DNA of 33,650 bases from Polychytrium aggregatum (taxonomy: Eukaryota > Chytridiomycota > Chytridiomycetes > Polychytriales), in NCBI RefSeq assembly GCF_025602895.1, contig NW_026516481.1, positions 1 through 33,650 on the forward strand. Reading direction: 5' to 3'. Under the pieces are notes generated by a model that saw only the letters and a program-made list of their open reading frames with translations, was not told where the DNA came from and searched no databases. The position numbers and the translations under genes were made by a program. Within the stretch, counting starts at the first letter, position 1. The number at the start of each line of letters is the position of its first letter. This document shows positions 11,026 through 19,249 of this stretch, piece after piece.

Positions 11026-13262
11026 TCAATGGATTGGACTCTAGGAGCCCACTGAGGAGACCCGAGTCGATCGATCATTATAGCAGATTTATGGCCGCCT
11101 GCGCGGATCCTCTCAACGACCTCCCTCCACAGGCACAGGCATTGGCCGCAGAAATGAATGCCCTTTGAACTCGTTGGCACAATCTCGAGAAATCCAAACT
11201 GTGGAGCCTGTCCGACGAAACCCCAGATGCCGCAGAATTGACAGTTTATTGCGAAAGCCGATAAATGTTTTTCAAGAATCCCAGGGCTCCACTCACTCAA
11301 TCGCGTGAGAGTTGCGCCGCGGCTCGATACGACCCAAGGTTTGCTGTGGGCTGCATCGTCCTGAATACAAGGGTACGATCGGCAATGGATCGGAATTGAA
11401 AATGATAGTATCTTCCCAGCGCATACATGAACCAACAGAACACCTGCTGACGAATGGCAGCATATTCAAAGCAAAAGCCCCCTTGTTTAGTAGTGAATAT
11501 CCATGATTTGTGGGCTCCGAAAACGAACATCGATCATGACCTGTGCCGATGGAGACTGACGGTTGTGCATGCTTTTGGAAACAATTGTGGAAGAGAGAGA
11601 TGGAAAATGCAACAGATCCAAGCAGAGCCTGGGTTACAAATCATTAATAGCTCAGCCATAGCCAATACGACTAAGCGAAGGGAAACACAACGAGCGACCC
11701 GTTCGACCCGACTATTATGAGGTCGGGAACCGAGAGTGATGTTAAGATGGTCTTGATTGAGAACAAGACAGCCGCTTCCGAAGATGGATGCAATTGATCA
11801 TCTCCACAATGGAGACGGGGATATTTGAGACTGCGTTCCCTAAACCAATACGTGGGAGTGGCTGATGTGGGGGGTGATGACGGCACAGCTGCCTAGTTTC
11901 GTTCTGGAAGAGCTGAATCGCTGGCATTGAAACCCGGGGTTGTGATTGATGTTTCAAGTTCAGATATTTGCAGATCCCAGCGGCAGATATTCAGGAACAA
12001 TATATCATAAAATGGCCATATTTGGCATTTTTATGTGTGATGGAGTGATTGAAATGGATCAGATTGATATCCTGTGATCTCACAAAAATTATCGGAGTAA
12101 TACGAACATTCAGGTAAAATCAAGCATTGCATATCGATGGGCTCCAGTCCGTTTCCATGTTAATACCGAATGGTAACATAATCTGGAAGTCGTGAAGGAC
12201 TGGATTCAGGGTACAGGGACTTGCAGTGAAAATTGACTGTTCCGCATGCGAACGATTCCCGATACATCAAAACACAACTTCACAGTCGTATTGACAGGGT
12301 GACAAACTGGAATGTCAATTGCTTGAATAAGCCCTGAGATGTGCTCAAAAATGAATGATCAAAATATCAATTCCACAAAAAAAAATTATGCACATGATCA
12401 AGAGGAGAACACCACATATATAAACCGATCAGAAGGGTGAAAATGGTGCACAATAGCTTCGTGTAGTGTCAGTAAATGGACATGAGAGCAGGACAGGGCC
12501 AGAGTGGAATAATCTGACTGGAACTATGGTCATCAAGATGATTGATAATCATTTTTTGGGATGATGACTCAAGAACGTTCATTCAGAAGGAAAGATAGGT
12601 GGTCTATTCGGTTCAGCGCTGAGCGCTTTCTTCTCGCATTCCAGAGAACTATTCAAGCTCCGACCTGATACTGCACGTGGTAATGAATGGCGCGTCACAC
12701 GATTTGGCTTTCGAGTCCAAACAAATGGTTCCTGAAGTAGAGTAGAATGCTGGAGATAGGGAAACTCCGAAAGTGCGGCTCAGAATCTAGAGATAACGAG
12801 GGTGAGTTGTTTCACACATTGGGATATCAAAGGTAATATATGCTAACCCAAAACCTTGCAAGGATTTTGGGGGTAGGGTTTCCATGTTGTACTTTTGGGG
12901 AAATTTGCATTCAGGAATAAATGGAAGAGCTCAGGAATTTGATTGCACAGCTATCATGATGATCCTGGAAAATACGATAGATACACATAAGAGAAGCCTT
13001 ATGAAATCAGTGGATACTGTATCAGAATATTGTAAACAACGACGATAGGAGTCTAAGTAAGGAAACGAGTGGGGGATTGCCAGATAAGTGACAATAAGTC
13101 AGAGAAATATGAATAGAACTTCATGCAGGATGAAATCTCGAATAGACGGACAATACAAACACAATGGAAATGGGGCTCCAGAGCAAACAGGGGCAGCATG
13201 AATGCAATATAGAGATCTGAAGTTGATAAAATACGAAGCATAGTATGTAGAAAGCCTAATTG
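11026..13262. other. AT-richer intergenic region, no recognisable gene
   Basis: Frames are short and frequently stopped, especially 11960-13050. Minus-strand frames at 10965-11530 (one with two CxxC pairs) could be exons of an unrecognised gene, but I see no family motif and no consistent splice structure. The composition changes sharply at 13263 where the GC-rich retroelement begins. Confidence 0.45.
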
Positions 13263-13571
13263 TGTAGGAGATGGTATCTCCGACGCTGTGCTGCGCGTAC
13301 TGCGCGTACTGCGCGGCGCAGTGGGTCGTGACCTGTGCTGCGCTTTGCGTTTTCACGCACCGCAGGCAGGCCACCGCAGGGTATACCTGCGGGTTGCCCC
13401 CGTTCCCCCCGTTTGTCTGGAGTTCGGTTTTATCGTGAATAAACGTAAGTGCTCCCCGAGCTCACCCGTCCGCTAGAGTAGCCTAGCACCGCCCTGTTCT
13501 GCCCCGTCCTGTCTTGTCTTGTACCCCCTCCCTCCCCGTCTTGCCCCAACGTCCCAGTAGTGGACGTTACA
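13263..13571 (+). repeat. Element A 5' LTR
   Basis: The LTR starts TGTAGG and is taken to end ...GTTACA at 13571, directly before a primer-binding site. The first 224 bp match the truncated right LTR at 33429-33650 apart from a few indels. It has no obvious TATA box, an AATAAA at 13438-13443, an inverted repeat GGAGAT/ATCTCC right at its start (13267-13281), another CCGCAGG/CCTGCGG at 13374-13392, and a short tandem of a GCGTACTGC unit near 13300. The right boundary rests on the TG...CA rule and the adjoining primer site, since the matching right LTR is not fully visible. Confidence 0.8.
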
Positions 13572-13589
13572 TGGTAGCATCGGAAATCC
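13572..13589 (+). promoter_or_regulatory. Element A primer-binding site (tRNA type)
   Basis: TGGTAGCATCGGAAATCC follows the LTR end without a gap. TGG pairs with the CCA end of a tRNA, and TGGTAGC is typical of initiator-Met-type sites in LTR elements; the exact tRNA cannot be named from this window. This differs from elements B and C, which look self-primed. Confidence 0.65.
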
Positions 13590-13693
13590 TCGTCTTGTTT
13601 TCGTCCTGTTTGTCCTCTTTCTAGATCCTCAAGCTGGATCCCGCCTCTCTTGCCGACCGACTCTCCTCTCTGTCCCTGGAGCCTGCCCCTGCC

Positions 13694-14515
13694 ATGAGCA
13701 ACCCCCGCCCACTTCCGGAAGCCTTCCTCAAGACCTTCCGTGCCCCAGTGTTTACTGGGAAGAGCCGCTCCTCCTCGGTGGAGGACTGGCTGCAGCAACT
13801 CGAGGACTACCTCGATGCTGCCCAAGTCGCCCCCACCCACCACATCGTCGCCGCCAAGCTCTGCTTAAAGGACCAGGCGTACCGTTGGTACCGCCGCCAA
13901 GGGTTCGACGAGCAGAGCGAAGGTGTGTTTGACGACTTCAAGGACCGCCTCCGTCGCCGCTTCGGCAGCCCCAATGCTGAACTCATTGCCCGTGACAAGC
14001 TATACTCTCTCGTGCAGCGTGGTTCTGTGACCCGCTACATCGAGGAGTTTGAAGACCTCTCCTCCCAGATTGAGGAGCTGGGCTCTGCTGATGCGATGTA
14101 CCTCTTCCAGAAGGGCCTCAAGCCCAAGATCAGAGAGTACATCGCCAGCAACCCTGATGCCCGCAAGTCCCTGGACGTGATGATGGACGTTGCCGAGAAC
14201 CTCGACAACGTCCAGTACCATGGCCGCCAGTTCTACCCGCAGCTGGCAGGCGGCCATCGGTCTCATCACGTCCCAGCCCGTCCGCCTCGCCCGGCCCCGC
14301 CCGCAAGACCCATGCCTGAGCCCATGGACGTTGACGTCAACGCCATGGAGGCTCGTGGCCCTCCCCGCTCCCGGTTCCAGCAAGCTGCCACTGTCTCCCC
14401 CAAGGACAGACAGAAGCAGGAGGACCTCCGCCATGGTTCCTGCTTCTTCTGTCACCGACCGGGACACCAGGCCAAGGAGTGCCCCATGAAGTCGGGAAAC
14501 GGCCGACCCTACTAG
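13694..14515 (+). CDS. gag: Element A Gag polyprotein
   Basis: Gag forms the virus-like particle of the retrotransposon. The 273-residue frame starts at the first ATG after the primer site and ends at TAG 14513-14515. Residues about 1-150 fit the retrotransposon Gag domain (for example the [10 protein letters not shown] and YIEEFEDL stretches), the middle is Pro/Arg-rich, and the C-terminus has one CCHC zinc knuckle, [15 protein letters not shown], for nucleic-acid binding. The last codons overlap pol and hold a -1 frameshift signal. The frame is intact. Confidence 0.93.
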   Translation: MSNPRPLPEAFLKTFRAPVFTGKSRSSSVEDWLQQLEDYLDAAQVAPTHHIVAAKLCLKDQAYRWYRRQGFDEQSEGVFDDFKDRLRRRFGSPNAELIARDKLYSLVQRGSVTRYIEEFEDLSSQIEELGSADAMYLFQKGLKPKIREYIASNPDARKSLDVMMDVAENLDNVQYHGRQFYPQLAGGHRSHHVPARPPRPAPPARPMPEPMDVDVNAMEARGPPRSRFQQAATVSPKDRQKQEDLRHGSCFFCHRPGHQAKECPMKSGNGRPY

Positions 14516-14537
14516 GTGGCTCTGGAGCCCTAGTAGG
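14494..14537 (+). promoter_or_regulatory. Element A -1 ribosomal frameshift site
   Basis: The heptamer G GGA AAC (14494-14500) lies exactly in the gag phase needed for a -1 slip (X XXY YYZ). After a 7-nt spacer, CCTACTAGG (14508-14516) can pair with CCTAGTAGG (14529-14537), with a further GCTC/GAGC pairing inside. The gag stop codon sits in the 5' arm. After a slip, reading continues as Gly-Lys-Arg-Pro straight into the open pol frame. Confidence 0.85.
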
Positions 14538-17500
14538 AGACCAACGCCGTGGATTGCTCAATGCAGTCCACGCGTCTCCAGAGGAAGTTCACCTCGCCCC
14601 CTCCCCCGAAGGAGAAACAAACCAAGTGTTGTGCGTCGTGCGAGAGGTGCATGGTGGCGCAAGCCGCCTGCCTCTCCACGAACGTGAAGAGAAAACCAAA
14701 ATTGAAAACCAAAACAAAAAAGAAAATCAAGAACCCTTGAGGGACAGGACCGCCTGTGCCCTCACCCCTGTCAAGTCGTGTGTGTCGGATGCTTCCGACA
14801 TGTGTCCGCAAGCCGTGGACGTCGTGTGCAATGGCGTGCTGACGCCGCAGGCCCCCGCAATGGCCGAACCCTATCCAAAATGTCCGAGTGGCCGTGATGA
14901 AGCCAACCAAGACCAAGTGTCGCCCGTTCCCCCAAGTCAAGTCATGGTGCAGGAGGCTGTGCAGGAGGACCATGAAGAGTCCCTGCTGTACCTCCCTGCC
15001 ACCGTCCAAGGTCACACCGTCCGAATGATGGTGGACTCTGGAGCAAGCTGCAACTTTGTCAGCAGACGCTTGCTCCAGGAGCTCAACATACATGCAACCA
15101 AGAAGAAGTCGCCGATGAGTGTGGCGCTTGCAGACGATCGTGTGCAGCAGTGCACACACCAAGTGGTCCTGCGAGTGGCCCTCCATCCCAAGTACCATCC
15201 TGTCCTGTTGTTCCAAGTGATCGACACCAAGTTCGATGCCATCCTCGGCATGAGCTGGCTTGCTCGTGCCGAGCCGACTCCAGTCGTCGACTGGAAAGGC
15301 CGCACTGTCCGTGTTGGCCCTGACATTGTCCTGCAGGGCATGGCCTCACCCAACATGCCACCTCTCCTCTCAGCCATGCAATTCAAGAGGCTGATCAAGA
15401 AGGACACGTCGTTCCTCTGTGTCGTGCGTGAGGTCGACGACACCGACCAAGCCGGTCCCGGTCCCCCGCCTGTGGTGACCAAGCTGCTCGACGAGTACAA
15501 GGACGTATTCCCCGACCAGTTGCCACAATGCCTGCCACCCCAACGCACCGTCGATCATCGCATCGACATCGAACCAGGCTCGTCGCCTCCGTCAAGACCG
15601 ACGTACCAACTGTCGCTGACGGAGATGGACGAACTCAAGCGCCAGTTGGATGACCTCCTCGCCCATGGGTTCATCCGCCCGAGCCAGTCACCGTATGGTG
15701 CACCAGTGCTCTTTGTCAAGAAGAAAGAAGGTGATCTCAGGATGTGCGTCGACTATCGCGCACTAAACAAACAGACCATCAAGAACACCTACCCGTTGCC
15801 CAGGATCGACGAGTTGATGGATCGTCTGAGTGGAGCAAAGGTCTTTAGCAAGATAGACCTCCGCTCAGGCTACCATCAGATCCGCATCCACGAGGATGAT
15901 GTCCACAAGACCGCCTTCAGGACTCGCTACGGACTGTACGAGTTCCTAGTGCTGCCGTTCGGATTGACGAACGCACCTGCCACGTTCATGCAGCTGATGA
16001 ACGATGTGTTCCGCCAAGAGCTCGACAACTCTGTCATCGTGTACCTGGATGATATCCTTGTGTACAGCAAGGATGAAGCGACCCATGAAGGTCATGTCGC
16101 CCGCGTGCTGGCCAAGCTACGCGAGCACAAGTTGTATGCCAAACTGTCCAAGTGTGAGTTCTTCAAGAATCAAGTCCCGTTCCTGGGACACGTTGTCTCA
16201 GGAAGAGGAATCGAAGTCGACCCCGCCAAGGTCAAGTCTGTGGTCGAGTGGCCGCCGCTCGCATGCGTCTCTGACGTGCAGTCGTTTCTCGGTCTCGTCA
16301 ACTACTACCGCCGATTCATCCCCGATCTGGCGCGCACTGCCGGTCCACTCACAGACCTACTCCGCAAAGAGTGCCCCTTCGTGTGGGACCACCCACAACG
16401 CCAAGCGTTCGAGACCCTCAAGCACGCCTTGACGAACGCTCCTGTCCTCGCTGTGTTCGACCCGAACACGGATGTCTCCGTGCACACCGACGCCTCCGAC
16501 TTTGCGGTGGGAGCTGTTTTGATGCAGGAGGGAAGGCCCGTTGCCTTCGAGTCGCGCAAACTGTCCCAACACGAGATCAACTATCCCGTGCACGAGAAGG
16601 AGCAGCTTGCGATCATCTACGCGCTGCAGAAGTTCCGAGTGTACCTCCACGGTACCGCCAAGCCCTTCAAGATTGTGACGGACCACCAGTCACTGCGTTA
16701 CCTCGACACCAAGAAGAACCTGAGCCGACGCCAAGCGCGATGGATGGAGTTCCTCGCCGAGTACAACTACGAGGTTGTATACCAGAAAGGCAAACTCAAT
16801 GTGGTGCCTGACGCACTGTCCCGACGCCCCGACTACCAATTGGCGTCACTGTACGAGTCGACTGTCAGTGTCGACAACACGATGCTGGATGTTGTCCGAG
16901 ACAACATCGCCAACGACAAACAGTTCGGAGAACTGTTCCGAAAGGTGTCTAAGCTCCCCAAGGACGACGAATCATCCGAGTACACAGTGCGTGATGGCCT
17001 GCTCCTCCTGAAGAAGGACAGCCGTGTCTGTGTGCCGGACATTCCGTCGTTGAAGACCAAGTTGCTCCAAGAGGTCCACGACTCGCCCCTCGCTGGACAC
17101 TTTGGAGTCGAGAAGACATACGACCGACTGGCCAAAGTCGCATACTGGCCTGGAATGAAGCGCACCGTCGAGAAGTACATCGAGTCCTGCCATACCTGCA
17201 AGATGGTCAAGTCACGCACGACCCGAGAGCAAGGATTGCTGCAACCCCTGCCTGTTCCCGACCGCCCCTGGACCAGCATGTCCATGGATCTCATCACGCA
17301 TCTACCGACGACCAAGTTGGACCACGATGCAATCGCTGTCTTTGTCGACAGGTTCAGCAAGATGGCACACTTTGTGCCGTGCCAGACGACATGCTCCGCG
17401 CCTGACCTTGCACTGCTGTTCTTCAAGCATGTGTTCAAGCACCACGGCCTCCCAAAGTCCATCGTCAGTGATCGAGACCCCCGATTCACCTCCTTGTTTT

Positions 17501-17658
17501 GGACAAGTCTGTTCGACCATCTCGGCACCAAGCTGAACATGTCAACCTCGCACCACCAACAAACGGATGGACAGTCCGAGCGGACGATCCGCACCCTCGA
17601 GCAATACCTGAGGACATACGCCTCGACCAGCCAAGACGACTGGGACATACAGCTGTGA
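14494..17658 (+). pseudogene. pol: Element A Pol, 5' part (PR-RT-RNase H-integrase core), cut by element B
   Basis: Pol is entered by -1 slippage at 14494; an ATG at 14479 in this frame precedes the site and is not needed. Order of domains: aspartic protease VDSGAS (Asp at 15034); reverse transcriptase VDYRALN (about 15748) and YLDD (16042-16053); RNase H with TDASDFAVG (about 16484), EKEQLAI and TDHQSLRYL; integrase H2C2 zinc finger (about 17078-17200, ending CHTC), MDLI with the first catalytic Asp (about 17284), SDRDPRFTS (second Asp, about 17468) and the catalytic Glu in [15 protein letters not shown] (about 17578). The frame is intact until it hits a TGA made by the LTR of element B at 17656. 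The GPY/F module and chromodomain are missing on this side. Confidence 0.92.
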
Positions 17659-18072
17659 TGACCAGCATCACAACGGACCAATGAGATTGTCCCGCATGCT
17701 CTCGCCCTCCGCACCAATCATGAGTCCCCACGTGTTTGTTTGCCCCCATGCATGAGCACGCGCCGTTGCCACCCGCGTCTACTGGTTTCCTGCCTCCCCC
17801 ACCGCTCGGCACATGTCCCCGGGCTGTGCCAAGCCTCTCTCGCTTGCACACCAGCCACTCTCGCACCCCCTTCTCGCTTCTCTGTGATGCTCCACCCTTC
17901 TCGCCCACTTTTGCCCCTCGACCTTCTCCCGGTCTATAAATAGCCCTGCATGTCTGAGCCTATGTTGAACACCAGTTCGAACAAAACTTGTTCTTTGGTG
18001 TTCGGGGCTAAAAGCTAATAAAGCTCATACCAAGCACTTGGTCTTCGTCCTTGCGCTTGTTCACTCCTTACA
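17654..18072 (+). repeat. Element B 5' LTR with TATA box and self-primer sequence
   Basis: About 419 bp, TGT...ACA. It begins with a perfect inverted repeat TGTGATG-ACCAG-CATCACA. A TATAAATA box is at 17935-17942, the putative RNA 5' end with the 12-nt self-primer at 17974-17985, and AATAAA at 18017-18022, so the R region can be placed roughly at 17965-18040 (inference). Confidence 0.92.
17967..18003 (+). promoter_or_regulatory. Hairpin at the predicted 5' end of element B RNA
   Basis: GAACACCA (17967-17974) pairs perfectly with TGGTGTTC (17996-18003), and inside it GAACAA (17979-17984) pairs with TTGTTC (17988-17993). Most of the self-primer sequence lies in this structure, so it would have to be opened before annealing to the primer-binding site. 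Confidence 0.6.
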
Positions 18073-18073
18073 C

Positions 18074-18085
18074 TTTGTTCGAACT
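18074..18085 (+). promoter_or_regulatory. Element B primer-binding site (self-primed)
   Basis: TTTGTTCGAACT, one base inside the 5' LTR end, is the perfect reverse complement of AGTTCGAACAAA at 17974-17985 near the predicted RNA start. No TGG-type tRNA site is present. This is the arrangement known from Tf1, where the first bases of the transcript prime reverse transcription. Confidence 0.75.
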
Positions 18086-18249
18086 CTCTTCTACTGATAC
18101 CACCTGCTTGGTATCTTCCGCTCCTAGCCCCGCCCCTTTCCTAGTCCTGTCCGAACCTCAAGCACACTTGTGTCTGAGCCCTCTTCGCTCTCCTGTTCTT
18201 GAACCTCCTCGCTTTTTTTTTTTTTCCCAGTCCCAGTCCCAGTCCCGCC

Positions 18250-19227
18250 ATGGATCCTGCCCTCGTGGACCGCCTCCGTGCCTTGGAGGCCGAGCTCGCC
18301 GAGCTCCGGACAGCTCGCGATGCTCCTGCCGCTGGGTACAGCGTGCAGATGCCGGACCGTTACGACGGTAACCGGCAAGGGTTCCGGGCATTCGTAAATC
18401 AGTGCAAACTGTATATACGAATGCAGCCCCACCGGTTCCCTGCTGACCCGATTAAGGTCGGATTCGTCATTAGTCTGCTCACTGGACCGGCTCTCCAGTG
18501 GGCGACTCCGATGCTTGAGATGGGTGATCCCCGACTCAACTCTTTTGGCGATTTCCTAGAACGCTTTTCCAAAGTGTTTGACGACCCTGATCGGGCCAGG
18601 ACTGCCGAGTCAGTGATCACCACACTGTCTCAGGGCAACCGCCCGTGCGCAGTCTATGCATCCGAGTTCCTTCGTATTGCCGCCGATACGACTTGGAACG
18701 ACGGTGCAAAGATCTCGTTCTTCCGACTTGGCTTGTCGGATGATGTCAGAGACGAACTTTCGCGAGTTCGCCCTCTGCCACGAGATCTGGAGGAGTACAT
18801 CGAGCTTTGTAACGAGCTCGATGCACGAATCCGCGAGCGCCGTCAAGAGCGCCGAAGCACGCCTGCCCGCTACCGGTCTTCCCAGTTCGCCTTTGGTTCC
18901 GCCTCCGCTGCCGTTCCCGCCATCGCTCCCGCGCCCGTCCTCGCTCCGCCGCACCCCTCCTACATTGTTTCCGAGCCCATGCAAGTGGACTCTGCCGTCT
19001 CTGGACCCCTGACCGCCGAGGAGAAACAACGCCGCCGCCGCTTTGGACTCTGCCTGTACTGTGGCAAGAAGGGCCACTTGGTACGAAACTGCCCCGTCAA
19101 GTTTGGATCTACCAGAGCTACCGGACCGCCCCCTGGACCTCCCGGCCCGAGGATCATCCGCACCATCGTTTACGAAGATGGAGAAGTGCAAGACTTCAGT
19201 TCGGGAAACGACCAGGCCCGGTTCTAA
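18250..19227 (+). CDS. gag: Element B Gag polyprotein
   Basis: The start is the ATG in CCGCCATGG; an upstream in-frame extension is only a homopolymer-rich leader. The 325-residue product begins with a short helix (DRLRALEAELAELR), then the Gag core with YDGNRQGFRAFVNQC and LTGPALQWATPM, an Arg-rich and Pro/Ala-rich linker, and a CCHC knuckle CLYCGKKGHLVRNCP near residue 275. It ends at TAA 19225-19227, downstream of an in-phase frameshift heptamer. The frame is intact. Confidence 0.93.
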   Translation: MDPALVDRLRALEAELAELRTARDAPAAGYSVQMPDRYDGNRQGFRAFVNQCKLYIRMQPHRFPADPIKVGFVISLLTGPALQWATPMLEMGDPRLNSFGDFLERFSKVFDDPDRARTAESVITTLSQGNRPCAVYASEFLRIAADTTWNDGAKISFFRLGLSDDVRDELSRVRPLPRDLEEYIELCNELDARIRERRQERRSTPARYRSSQFAFGSASAAVPAIAPAPVLAPPHPSYIVSEPMQVDSAVSGPLTAEEKQRRRRFGLCLYCGKKGHLVRNCPVKFGSTRATGPPPGPPGPRIIRTIVYEDGEVQDFSSGNDQARF

Positions 19228-19249
19228 GTGAAGGCCTTGAACCGGAGCC
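19203..19249 (+). promoter_or_regulatory. Element B -1 ribosomal frameshift site
   Basis: G GGA AAC at 19203-19209 is in gag phase. Downstream, CCGGTTC (19218-19224) pairs with GAACCGG (19239-19245), extended by GGC (19215-19217) with GCC (19247-19249) across one bulged A. The spacer is 5 nt to the outer pairs or 8 nt to the 7-bp core. The gag stop lies in the loop. The -1 frame has no stop until 23307. Confidence 0.8.

Noticed and set aside
10965..11435. Minus-strand frame of 156 codons with two CxxC pairs
   Set aside because: It overlaps the last exon of the NELF-C/D-like gene on the other strand, has no family match I can name and no matching neighbouring exon.
12000..13050. Possible RNA gene in the AT-rich region
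   Set aside because: No cloverleaf, snoRNA box pair or other convincing structure was seen by eye.
15012..15548. Minus-strand open frame of 178 codons antisense to element A pol
   Set aside because: It mirrors a GC-rich pol coding region and repeats exactly in the second A copy; no independent motif.
17736..17943. Short frames in the B LTR, repeated at 23396-23599
   Set aside because: They are part of the LTR and rich in Pro/Ser from pyrimidine-rich DNA; no gene.
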